Positions 46,269 through 54,900 of a stretch of 64,000 nucleotides of DNA are shown in pieces (within the stretch, counting starts at the first letter, position 1; every line of letters begins with the position of its first letter). Below the pieces are notes generated by a model. That model searched no databases and was not told the DNA's origin. It worked only from the letters and a program-made list of their open reading frames with translations. The DNA is from Cryobacterium sp. GrIS_2_6 (GTDB lineage: Bacteria > Actinomycetota > Actinomycetes > Actinomycetales > Microbacteriaceae). The translations under genes and the position numbers were made by a program. Where the stretch lies: contig NZ_JAXCHP010000001.1 of the NCBI RefSeq assembly GCF_035984545.1, positions 2,604,001-2,668,000 of the forward strand, given 5' to 3'.

Positions 46269-48475
46269 GCGCGACCGAGACCGGCACAGGGCCCACGAGC
46301 ACCGAGCCCACGAGCACCGGGCCCGTCGACACCGGACTGACCGGCACCGGGGAGGTCCGCGCGCGCGGCCGTCACCGGGCATTACCGGATGCTCCCGCTT
46401 CCGCACTGCCCCCGACCCTCGCGCTCGAGATCGTGGAGATTCCGATCCCGGCGCCCGCAGCGGCGGTTCCGGTAGCGGCAGCAGCCGAAGCAGCGGAGCC
46501 AGGTCCGCTCACACCGGCAACCCCGGCATCACCGGTGGTTCCGGAAACCCCGGCACCGACGGCAGTTCCGGCAGCAGCTCACGAACCCGCCGCTCCCCCA
46601 CTGAGCGCCCACCCGGCATCCGCCACGGACGAGCCGGTCCCCGTCACTGCGGAAATGGACGCCACCGTCGCGGCGGCCTTCGTCCCGGCAGCGCGCGCCC
46701 ATCCCGTTGGGGCATCGACAACGTCGACACCGGCACCGGCGCCCGACGACGCCACCACGGTCGCCGCGGCCACCGCCTGGCTCGCCCAGGACCCGGACCC
46801 CGAGACCCAGGCCGAACTGCGCGCCCTGCTCCGCGGAGCACAGTCCGCGGACGAGGCAGCCATCACGGAGTTGCACGCCCGCTTCGACGAGCGCCTCGCC
46901 TTCGGAACGGCCGGCCTCCGCGGCGCGATCGGCGCCGGCTCCAACCGGATGAACCGCGTCCTCGTGTCCCAGGCTGCGGCCGGCCTCGCCGCGTTCCTGA
47001 TCGGAACCGCCCTGCCCGGCCAGACCCCTTCCGTCGTGATCGGCTACGACGGTCGCAAGAACTCCCAGGTCTTCGCGGCCGACAGCGCCGCGATCATGGC
47101 AGGGGCCGGCGTCCGCGCCATCCTGCTGCCCCGCCTGCTGCCGACGCCCGTCCTCGCCTTCGCCGTGCGCCACCTCGACGCGAGCGCCGGCGTCATGGTC
47201 ACCGCCTCGCACAACCCCGCAGCCGACAACGGCTACAAGGTCTACCTCGGCGGCGCGAACAGCGGGTCCCAGATCGTCTCACCGGACGACGCCTTCATCG
47301 CGGCGGAGATCCACCGCGTTGCGACGCACACGACCATCCCCGAACTGCCGCGCGGCGCATACGAGACCGCTGAGGAGACCGTCGTCCAGGCCTACATCGC
47401 CGCGACCGCCGCAACCGTCGGCCCGCCGCGCGCCCAGGTCAACGCCGTGTACACGGCCATGCACGGGGTCGGCTGGGACACCACCCGCCGCGTGCTCGAG
47501 GCTGCGGGCTACGACCTGCCGACCCTCGTCGACGCGCAGATCGCCCCGGACCCGACCTTCCCGACCGTCGCGTTCCCGAACCCGGAGGAGCCGGGCGCCC
47601 TCGACCTCGCCTGTGCGACCGCCCGCGAGATCAACGCCGAACTCGTCATCGCGAACGACCCGGACGCCGACCGCCTCGCGATCGCGATCCCCGACGCCGA
47701 CGCCGCGAGCGGCTACCGTCGCCTCACCGGCAACGAGGTCGGTGCGATCCTCGGCTGGCGTGCCGCGGAACGGGCCGACCTGGCCCCCATCGCCGACGAC
47801 GCAGCCACGGACGACGACGCGGAAACATCCGCCCCTGCCCCGCGCAGCGGCACCCTGGCCTGCTCGATCGTTTCGTCGCCGGCGTTGAAGGCCGTGGCGG
47901 ATGCCTACGGCATGCGCTTCGAAGAGACCCTCACCGGGTTCAAGTGGGTCTCCCGCGCCCCCGGTCTCGTATTCGGCTATGAGGAAGCCCTCGGCTACCT
48001 CGTGAACCCGACGACCGTGCGCGACAAGGACGGCATCTCCGCGGCCCTCGCGCTGCTCTCCCTCGTGAGCGACCTGAAGAACGAGGGCTTCACCCTCGCG
48101 GACCACCTGCACCACTTCAGCGGCCGTTTCGGGCACTTCTCGTCGAGCCAGATCTCGGTGCGCGTCACCGAGCTGTCGTCGATCTCCCGGGTGATGGACC
48201 GGCTGCGCTCGAACCCGCCGGTGTTCATCGGCCGGATCCGCGTGGACCACATCGACGACCTCGCCGGCGGCTTCATCGGCCTGCCCCCGAGCGACGTGCT
48301 CCGGATCCGCCTCGTCGGAGGCGCCCGGGTGATGGTGCGCCCGAGCGGCACGGAACCCAAGCTCAAGGTCTACCTCGACGCGAGCAGCGTCGTCGGCACG
48401 GTTGTGGAACGCCAGGTCGCCGCGAACGCCGTGCTCGCCGAGCTCGAGCGCGGTATGCGCGAGCTCATCGCGTAG
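46265..48475 (+). CDS. Phospho-sugar mutase (PGM2/PgcA type) with long disordered N-terminus
   Basis: 736 residues from GTG 46265. The first about 165 residues are very rich in Ala, Pro and Thr with no family match. The catalytic part then begins WLAQDPDPETQAELR, AFGTAGLRGAIGAGSNRMN, active-site serine loop VTASHNPAADNGYKVY, metal loop NDPDADRLAIA, and sugar loop GYEEALGYLV. This form includes eukaryotic PGM2, which is a phosphopentomutase. The coupled PNP yields ribose-1-phosphate, so a phosphopentomutase role is likely (inferred). Confidence 0.88.
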   Translation: MSATETGTGPTSTEPTSTGPVDTGLTGTGEVRARGRHRALPDAPASALPPTLALEIVEIPIPAPAAAVPVAAAAEAAEPGPLTPATPASPVVPETPAPTAVPAAAHEPAAPPLSAHPASATDEPVPVTAEMDATVAAAFVPAARAHPVGASTTSTPAPAPDDATTVAAATAWLAQDPDPETQAELRALLRGAQSADEAAITELHARFDERLAFGTAGLRGAIGAGSNRMNRVLVSQAAAGLAAFLIGTALPGQTPSVVIGYDGRKNSQVFAADSAAIMAGAGVRAILLPRLLPTPVLAFAVRHLDASAGVMVTASHNPAADNGYKVYLGGANSGSQIVSPDDAFIAAEIHRVATHTTIPELPRGAYETAEETVVQAYIAATAATVGPPRAQVNAVYTAMHGVGWDTTRRVLEAAGYDLPTLVDAQIAPDPTFPTVAFPNPEEPGALDLACATAREINAELVIANDPDADRLAIAIPDADAASGYRRLTGNEVGAILGWRAAERADLAPIADDAATDDDAETSAPAPRSGTLACSIVSSPALKAVADAYGMRFEETLTGFKWVSRAPGLVFGYEEALGYLVNPTTVRDKDGISAALALLSLVSDLKNEGFTLADHLHHFSGRFGHFSSSQISVRVTELSSISRVMDRLRSNPPVFIGRIRVDHIDDLAGGFIGLPPSDVLRIRLVGGARVMVRPSGTEPKLKVYLDASSVVGTVVERQVAANAVLAELERGMRELIA

Positions 48476-48518
48476 GGCTCGGATCTCCGGACCCGGCGCG
48501 TGAAGCACCGCACCGGGT

Positions 48519-48791
48519 TCAGCCGAGCGCTTCCTCGAGCTTGGTGGTCAGCTCGTCGAGGTCGAAATAGTTGTCGATCACGACGATGTCCGCGTTGGTC
48601 TTGCCGATGTGGGCCACGAGCTCCGATGAGGTCAGGATCACCTGCGCATCCGCGCCGACCGTCTGCACGGAGGCAACGTCGGTCGCCGTCACCTCGGCAT
48701 CGATGTCGAGCCGGGCGAGAGCCCGCTCTGCGTTCATCTTCAGTATCGCGGAGGTGCCGACGCCGACCCCGCACAGGGCGACGATCTTCAT
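48519..48791 (-). CDS. PTS IIB component, ascorbate/galactitol-like
   Basis: 90 residues. Starts IVALCGVGVGTSAILKMN, with the phosphocysteine in a P-loop-like CGVGVGTS. It would pass phosphate to a sugar in a membrane IIC that is not in this window. Start overlaps IIA by four bases. Confidence 0.88.
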   Translation of the reverse strand: MKIVALCGVGVGTSAILKMNAERALARLDIDAEVTATDVASVQTVGADAQVILTSSELVAHIGKTNADIVVIDNYFDLDELTTKLEEALG

Positions 48792-49264
48792 TCCCGGACC
48801 CCGCTGGCTTCTCCGGCGGGTGCCGTCACGCCGAGTAGCGAACGGATGCCGGCGGCATCCGTCGCGGCCGCAAGCGCAGGGATGACCCGCGGGTCGTTGA
48901 AGAGGTTCGCGAGTTCGGCGACGAGCAGCACGTGCTCATCGCCCGTCGTCACGGCGAGGCCGAGGACTACGCTGACCGGGTCGTTGTGCGGGTGGCCGAA
49001 GGCGACGGGTTCCGCGAGGGTCACGACGCTCAGGCCCTCTGCGATGACGTCGGGGCCGGGACGCGCGTGGGCGAGGGCCAGGCCGGGGGCGATCACGACG
49101 TAGGCGCCGAACTCGTCGATGACGTCGATCATCCGTTTCGTGTAGCCGGGGCCTGTCGACCCCGAGCGCACGAGACCGTCGCCGGCCGCGGTCACTGCGG
49201 CGCGCCAGTCGGCCACGTGGATGCCGATCGCGATGGCGGTAAGAGGCAGGTCTGGGAGTTGCAT
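48788..49264 (-). CDS. PTS IIA component, mannitol/fructose/ascorbate-like
   Basis: 158 residues from ATG 49264 (GTG 49276 is an alternative). The EIIA type-2 fold with phosphorylated His in GLALAHARP, and GHPHNDPVSVVLGLA following. It would take phosphate from HPr and give it to the neighbouring IIB. No IIC gene is adjacent; it lies behind the nucleoside salvage genes and could regulate them or serve a distant IIC. Confidence 0.88.
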   Translation of the reverse strand: MQLPDLPLTAIAIGIHVADWRAAVTAAGDGLVRSGSTGPGYTKRMIDVIDEFGAYVVIAPGLALAHARPGPDVIAEGLSVVTLAEPVAFGHPHNDPVSVVLGLAVTTGDEHVLLVAELANLFNDPRVIPALAAATDAAGIRSLLGVTAPAGEASGVRE

Positions 49265-49305
49265 AGGTTCTTTCACTGGGGTTGCGTGGCGGGGTCTGCG
49301 GACTC

Positions 49306-50424
49306 TCAGGCCTCTTCGAAGCCCGCGACGATGGCGTCGGCGAGTTCTTCGCGCTCTTCGAGCGGGAGGAACGCGGACTGGGCGGCGTTGAGCTGGAAGA
49401 CCTCGAGGTCGTCGATGTCGTAGCCGAAGGCGTCGCTCAGCAGGGCGAGTTCCTGACTCAGGCTCGTGTCGCTCATCAGCCGGTTGTCGGTGTTGACGGT
49501 GACCCGGAAGCCGAGCTGGTAGAGCAGGTCGAAGGGGTGGTCGAGCAGGTCGTCACCCCAGGCTGCGATCGCCCCGGTCTGCAGGTTCGACGACGGGCTC
49601 AGTTCGAGGGCGATCTCACGGTCGCGCACCCACTGGGCGACCGGGCCGAGGGTGACGTAGGTGTTGTCGTCGTCCTCGCGGCCGATGACGATGTCTTCGG
49701 CGAGGCGCACGCCGTGGCCGAGGCGCAGTGCGCGGCCGTCGAAGAGGGCGCCGCGGATGCTGCCCAGCCCGTCGGCCTCTCCGGCGTGCACCGTGACCGG
49801 CATGAACTCCTTGGCGAGGTAGTCGAATGCTGCGAGGTGGTTGCGGGCGGGGAAACCGAGCTCCGCGCCGGCGATGTCGAAGCCGACGACGCCGTTGCCG
49901 CGGTGGCGTACGGCGAGTTCGGCGATCTCGAGGCCGCGGTTCGCGTGGCGCATCGCGGTGATGAGCTGGCCGACCCGGATGGTGGACCCGAATTCTGCCG
50001 CCTCGTCGACGCCGGACTCGAGGCCTTCCTGCACGGCCTCGACGACTTGGTCGAGGGTGAGCCCGCGGGTGAGGTGCTGTTCGGGTGCCCAGCGGATCTC
50101 CCCGTAGATGACACCGTCGGCGGCGAGGTCCTGCACGAATTCGTGGGCGACCCTGGTGAGGCCCTCACGGGTCTGCATCACGGCCGTCGTCACATCGAAG
50201 GTCTTGAGGTAATCCACGAGCGAGCCGGAGTTGGCCTGGTCGGCGAACCAATCGCCGAGGGCGTCAGCTTCCGTCGACGGCAGGGTGAGACCGATGGCCT
50301 CGGCGAGCTCGATGATCGTCTGGGGGCGCAGGCCGCCGTCGAGGTGGTCGTGCAGCGATATTTTGGGCAGCGCGTTGATGCTCGTACCACCGGGCAGCAG
50401 GAATTCCTCAAGGCTCGTATTCAC
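49306..50424 (-). CDS. add: Adenosine deaminase
   Basis: 372 residues from GTG 50424. Metal site HDHLDGGLRP, TVHAGEADG and LGHGVRLAED, plus SPSSNLQTG and NTDNRLMSDTSL with the catalytic Asp pair. It deaminates (deoxy)adenosine to inosine. Located after the pyrimidine genes, suggesting one salvage regulon. Confidence 0.95.
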   Translation of the reverse strand: MNTSLEEFLLPGGTSINALPKISLHDHLDGGLRPQTIIELAEAIGLTLPSTEADALGDWFADQANSGSLVDYLKTFDVTTAVMQTREGLTRVAHEFVQDLAADGVIYGEIRWAPEQHLTRGLTLDQVVEAVQEGLESGVDEAAEFGSTIRVGQLITAMRHANRGLEIAELAVRHRGNGVVGFDIAGAELGFPARNHLAAFDYLAKEFMPVTVHAGEADGLGSIRGALFDGRALRLGHGVRLAEDIVIGREDDDNTYVTLGPVAQWVRDREIALELSPSSNLQTGAIAAWGDDLLDHPFDLLYQLGFRVTVNTDNRLMSDTSLSQELALLSDAFGYDIDDLEVFQLNAAQSAFLPLEEREELADAIVAGFEEA

Positions 50425-50532
50425 GCTCACCAATCTACCGGCCCCGGCCTCCCCCGGCCCCTCCCCAGACATAACTCCCGTAATTTATCGTGATCGGCAA
50501 CAAACCGGTCCAGAGCGGAGATCGAGCAGTGC

Positions 50533-51843
50533 TCAGCGACCGATGCGCTCGGCGATGAGGGGGCCGCCGTCGAGCACGGGCTCGCCGGGGTCGCCGATCC
50601 GGTATGCGCCATCGAGGGCCTCCAGGGCCCTGGTGAAACGCTCCGGCTCGTCGGCGCTGAGGGTGAAGAGCGGCTGCCCTGCGCGTACGGTGTCGCCCGG
50701 CTTGGCGTGCAGGTCGATCCCTGCCGCGTGCTGCACGGGGTCCTGCTTGCGGGCACGGCCCGCCCCGAGACGCCAGGCGCCGATCCCGAACGGCAGCGCC
50801 TGCTGTTCGACGAGCACCCCGTCGCGGCCTGCCGTGACGACGTGGGTTTCCTTCGCGACCGGCAGTGCGGCATCCGGGTCGCCGCCCTGGGCGCGGATGA
50901 CCTCGCGCCACTTGTCCATGGCCCGCCCGTCGGTGAGGGCGGCGGCGACGTCGACGCCGGTTATCCCGGCGAGGTCGAGCATCTCGGTCGCGAGGGCGAT
51001 CGTGAGCTCGACGACGTCTGCAGGGCCGCCGCCGGCGAGCACCTCGACCGATTCGCGGACCTCGTTCGCGTTTCCGATCGCGAAGCCGAGCGGCACGTTC
51101 ATGTTGGTGAGCAGAGCGGATGTCGCCACCCCGGCATCCTCGCCGAGCGCGACCATCGTGCGGGCGAGCTCCCGGGAGAGCTCGATGTCCTTGAGAAATG
51201 CGCCTGACCCGAACTTCACGTCGAGGACGAGCGCGCTCGTGCCCTCCGCGATCTTCTTCGACATGATCGAGGAGGCGATCAGCGGGATCGCCTCGACGGT
51301 TCCGGTGATGTCGCGGAGGGCATAGAGCTTGCCGTCCGCCGGGGCGAGGCCGCCGCCCGCCGCGCAGATCACGCCGCCGTGGTCGCGGAGCTGCGCGAAC
51401 ATCTCCTCGTTGCTGAGGTGGGCGCGCCAGCCGGGGATCGACTCGAGCTTGTCGAGGGTGCCGCCGGTGTGCCCGAGGCCGCGGCCGGAGAGCTGCGGAA
51501 CGGCCGCGCCGAAGACCGCGACGAGCGGCATCAGCGGGAGGGTGATCTTGTCGCCGACGCCGCCGGTGGAGTGCTTGTCGGTTGTCGGCTTGCCGAGGCC
51601 TGCGAAGCTCATCCGCTCGCCGCTGTTGATCATGGCGAGGGTGAGGTCCCTGATCTCCCGGCGGGTCATGCCGTTCAGGAAGATCGCCATGGTCATCGCG
51701 GCCATCTGCTCGTCGCCGACGTAGCCGCGGGTGTACGCGTCGATCAGCCAGTCGATCTGAGGTGTGGCGAGTTCGCCGTGGTCGCGCTTGGTGCGGATCA
51801 GGTCGACGGCGTCGAAGGCTTCGAGGTGGGTCTGGGTGTTCAC
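50533..51843 (-). CDS. Thymidine/pyrimidine-nucleoside phosphorylase
   Basis: 436 residues from GTG 51843, overlapping the cdd stop. Motifs TDKHSTGGVGDKI (phosphate site), SGRGLGHTGGTLDKLESIPG (the family signature) and ALVLDVKFGSGAF. C-terminal pyrimidine-phosphorylase domain (HAKPGDTVRAGQPLFTL). It cleaves thymidine or uridine, yielding a pentose-1-phosphate. Confidence 0.95.
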   Translation of the reverse strand: MNTQTHLEAFDAVDLIRTKRDHGELATPQIDWLIDAYTRGYVGDEQMAAMTMAIFLNGMTRREIRDLTLAMINSGERMSFAGLGKPTTDKHSTGGVGDKITLPLMPLVAVFGAAVPQLSGRGLGHTGGTLDKLESIPGWRAHLSNEEMFAQLRDHGGVICAAGGGLAPADGKLYALRDITGTVEAIPLIASSIMSKKIAEGTSALVLDVKFGSGAFLKDIELSRELARTMVALGEDAGVATSALLTNMNVPLGFAIGNANEVRESVEVLAGGGPADVVELTIALATEMLDLAGITGVDVAAALTDGRAMDKWREVIRAQGGDPDAALPVAKETHVVTAGRDGVLVEQQALPFGIGAWRLGAGRARKQDPVQHAAGIDLHAKPGDTVRAGQPLFTLSADEPERFTRALEALDGAYRIGDPGEPVLDGGPLIAERIGR

Positions 51844-52307
51844 TGGTGTTCTTCCCGGTAGTCGGCGAGCTGGCGGGGCCCGAAGGCGTCCGGCAGGACC
51901 TGGTCGATGGTGCGGAGGCCCGAGACTGTTTCCAGCAGCATGCCGGGTGCGGAGTGTTCGTACAGGAGCTGGCGGCAGCGGCCGCACGGCATCAGCAGGT
52001 TGCCGTTGCCGTCGACGCAGCTGAAGGCGAGAAGCCTGCCGCCGCCGGTGAGGTGCAGCACGGAGACGAGGGCGCACTCCGCACAGAGCGTGAGGCCGTA
52101 CGAGGCGTTCTCCACGTTGCATCCGCTGATCACCCTGCCGTCGTCGACGAGGGCGGCCGCGCCGACAGGGAACTTCGAGTACGGCGCGTATGCGAGGCTC
52201 ATCGCCTCGGTCGCGGTGCTGCGGAGGAGCGCCCAGTCGATGGCGGGAGCCACGCGGCCGGACTCCGGTTCGTTCTTTCGTGCGGGTTCGTTCTTTCGGG
52301 AGCTCAC
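51840..52307 (-). CDS. cdd: Cytidine deaminase
   Basis: 155 residues from GTG 52307, in a GTGA overlap with the permease stop. Zinc site Cys in TLCAECALV (the catalytic Glu) and PCGRCRQLL, of the tetrameric CDA type. It has an N-terminal Lys/Arg-rich extension. Converts cytidine to uridine ahead of the phosphorylase. Confidence 0.94.
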   Translation of the reverse strand: MSSRKNEPARKNEPESGRVAPAIDWALLRSTATEAMSLAYAPYSKFPVGAAALVDDGRVISGCNVENASYGLTLCAECALVSVLHLTGGGRLLAFSCVDGNGNLLMPCGRCRQLLYEHSAPGMLLETVSGLRTIDQVLPDAFGPRQLADYREEHQ

Positions 52308-53614
52308 GATTTGATGTACGGCTTTCCGGAGGCCGCTGGCCCCCGTGACTGGCCGACGAGGCCGGCGACGGCGAAGATCGTGACGAGGTAGGGCAGCATC
52401 AGCATGAATTCGCTCGGCACCGGGGAGCCGATGATGCTGAGCACGTTCTGCAGGTTGCTCGCGAAGCCGAAGAGCAGTGCGGCGAGGGTGGCCCTGATCG
52501 GGTCCCAGCGGCCGAAGATGACGGCGGCGAGGGCGATGAACCCGGCGCCGGCTGTCATCTCCTTTCCGAAGGCGCCGACGGAGCCGAGGGTGAAGTACGC
52601 CCCGCCGAGTCCGGCGATCGCGCCCGCGAGGGAGACGTTCCAGAACCGGGTGCGCGCGACGTTGATGCCCACGGTGTCCGCGGCCTGGGGATGCTCGCCA
52701 ACGGCGCGCAGGCGGAGGCCCCACTTGGTGTGGAAGAGGCCGAAGTACACGCATGCGACGGCCACGTACATGATGTAGACGATCAGGGTCTGCCGGAAGA
52801 AGACCGGGCCGATGATCGGGATCTCGCTCAGCAGCGGGATGTTGATGTTCTCGAACCGCGGCGGGCTGTTGAGCGTCCCGGCGTTCGGGGCGAGCAGCTG
52901 GGAGAACAGGAAGCCGGTGACCCCGGAGACGAGCACGTTGAGCACGACGCCGACGATGACCTGGTCGACGAAGTACTTGATCGCGAACGCGGCGAGCACG
53001 AAGGAGACGAGCACGCCGGCGACCATCGCCGCGACAAGCCCGAGCAGCGGCTGCTGGGTGATCGACGCGACCATCGCCGAGGTGAACGCACCCGCGAGCA
53101 GCTGGCCCTCGATCGCGACGTTGACCACGCCGACCCGCTCGGAGATGACGCCGCCGAGCGCACCGAAGATGAGCGGCACAGCGAGGCTCAGCGACCCGAA
53201 GAGCAGCCCGGGCACGGGGATCGTGTGGTCGGCGGAGGCCCAGGCCAGGAAGCCGACCAGCAGGAACACCGCGAAGACGGTGACGAGCCAGATCGGCACC
53301 TTCGCCTTCGAGCGCACGAGCCATCCGCTCGCCGCCGTGATCAGGAGCAGGAGGGCGACGACCGCGATGCCGGTCGGCCGGGTGGGCAGGACCACGTCGG
53401 GCAGCTGGATCAGGTCGGTCGTGGTGGACAGGCGCATGGTGCTCTCGCCGTCACGACCGAAAACGACGAGCAGCAGGAAGCCGAGCACCGTGAAGATCGC
53501 GAGGGCGATCGGGGTCTTCCAGCTCTTGATCTGCTCGAAGTCGGGCCCTGCGGCAGTGACTGATGCGCCCGGTCCGGTGGACCCGGCCGGTGAAACGGTT
53601 GTCGGAGTGCTCAC
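52304..53614 (-). CDS. Nucleoside ABC transporter permease 2 (NupQ-like)
   Basis: 436 residues from GTG 53614. Polytopic, about ten membrane segments in the BMP-family permease pattern: GLLFGSLSLAVPLIFGALGG, ERVGVVNVAIEGQLLAGAF, GINVARTRFWNVSLAGAIAG. N-terminal extension with extra helices. Works with the first permease, ATPase and BMP binding protein. Confidence 0.92.
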   Translation of the reverse strand: MSTPTTVSPAGSTGPGASVTAAGPDFEQIKSWKTPIALAIFTVLGFLLLVVFGRDGESTMRLSTTTDLIQLPDVVLPTRPTGIAVVALLLLITAASGWLVRSKAKVPIWLVTVFAVFLLVGFLAWASADHTIPVPGLLFGSLSLAVPLIFGALGGVISERVGVVNVAIEGQLLAGAFTSAMVASITQQPLLGLVAAMVAGVLVSFVLAAFAIKYFVDQVIVGVVLNVLVSGVTGFLFSQLLAPNAGTLNSPPRFENINIPLLSEIPIIGPVFFRQTLIVYIMYVAVACVYFGLFHTKWGLRLRAVGEHPQAADTVGINVARTRFWNVSLAGAIAGLGGAYFTLGSVGAFGKEMTAGAGFIALAAVIFGRWDPIRATLAALLFGFASNLQNVLSIIGSPVPSEFMLMLPYLVTIFAVAGLVGQSRGPAASGKPYIKS

Positions 53615-54900
53615 GAGGCCACCACCTCCGTGGGTGTCGTGGTGCGTTTCCGGGGCGTCTTCGCACCGGGGGTCTTCTGGCCCGGCGTCGGCAGCCGGAA
53701 GATGGCGCGCACGAGGGGCGGCGCCGCGATGAACAGGACGATCAGGGACTGCACGATCAGCACGATATCGATCGGGACGCCCTCTGCTGCCTGCATCGAG
53801 AACCCGCCTGCCTTGAAGGCGCCGAAGAGGATGCCTGCGGCGAAGACCCCCCACGGGCGTGAGCGGCCGAGCAGTGCGACGGTGATCGCGTCGAATCCGA
53901 TGCCGGAATCGATGCCGGCATCGAAACCGCTCGTCGACGTGCCGAGCACCTGGTTGATGCCCGCGAGGCCGACGAGGCCGCCGGAGAACAGCATCGCGTA
54001 GACATACATCCGGTCGACGCTGATCCCGGCCACCCGGGCCGCGTGCGGGTTGAGCCCCACGGCGCGGAACTGGAAGCCGAGATTCGAGCGCGACAACAGC
54101 CACCAGGTGAAGATCGTCGCGATGATCACGAGGATGAACCCGAGGTGCAGGTTGTACGAGGGGCCGAGCAGGTCGGGGAACACGGCAGTCGGTTTGCTCG
54201 CGGGACTCTGCGGGTTGTTGGACCCCGGCGTCTTCAGGAAGCCGTCGCGCAGCAGGTAGCTGACGAGGTAATAGGCGACATAGTTCAGCATGATCGTCGT
54301 GATGACCTCGTGCGCACCGGTGCGGGCCTTGAGCAGGCCGACGATGCCGCCCCAGAGCGCGCCGCCTGCGATACCGACGACGAGGGCGACGACCAGGTGG
54401 ATGCCGGCGGGCAGGTCGAGCGCGAAGGCCACCCAACCGCCGAGCGCGGCCGCGATGAGCATCTGGCCGCGACCGCCGATGTTGAACAGCCCGACCCGGA
54501 AACCGAGCGCAACGCCGAGGCCGGCCGCGATCAGCGGGGTCGCGAAGGTGAGGGTCTCGGTGAGCGGCTTGATCCCGGACGCGAAGTCCGGCTTGCGGAA
54601 GTTGTAGATCGACCCCTGGAACAGGGCGGAGTATGCGCCGGAGACGGAATTCCAGGCCGCGACGACGGTGTCCCCCGGTCGGGAGAAGAAGTAGACCGAC
54701 GCATTCTGGACGTCCTCGTTGGTGAAGGCGATCAGGATCGCGCCCACGAGCAGGGCGAGGACGACGGCGAGGACGGAGATGATGGCGTTCCCGGTCGTGA
54801 TCTCGCGGAAGACCTGGTACGCGCGGCTCGGCTGGTCAGGTTGGCCAGGCCCGGCCGGCTTCCCGCCGGAAACCGGCGGGGTCTGAAGGGTCTCGCTCAT
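53611..54900 (-). CDS. Nucleoside ABC transporter permease 1 (NupP-like)
   Basis: 429 residues. About eight membrane segments; GLGVALGFRVGLFNIGGRGQML, LLKARTGAHEVITTIMLNYV and GFDAITVALLGRSRPWG are landmarks of the NupP/BmpC permease type. C-terminal basic tail. Start overlaps the ATPase stop by four bases. Confidence 0.92.
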   Translation of the reverse strand: MSETLQTPPVSGGKPAGPGQPDQPSRAYQVFREITTGNAIISVLAVVLALLVGAILIAFTNEDVQNASVYFFSRPGDTVVAAWNSVSGAYSALFQGSIYNFRKPDFASGIKPLTETLTFATPLIAAGLGVALGFRVGLFNIGGRGQMLIAAALGGWVAFALDLPAGIHLVVALVVGIAGGALWGGIVGLLKARTGAHEVITTIMLNYVAYYLVSYLLRDGFLKTPGSNNPQSPASKPTAVFPDLLGPSYNLHLGFILVIIATIFTWWLLSRSNLGFQFRAVGLNPHAARVAGISVDRMYVYAMLFSGGLVGLAGINQVLGTSTSGFDAGIDSGIGFDAITVALLGRSRPWGVFAAGILFGAFKAGGFSMQAAEGVPIDIVLIVQSLIVLFIAAPPLVRAIFRLPTPGQKTPGAKTPRKRTTTPTEVVAS

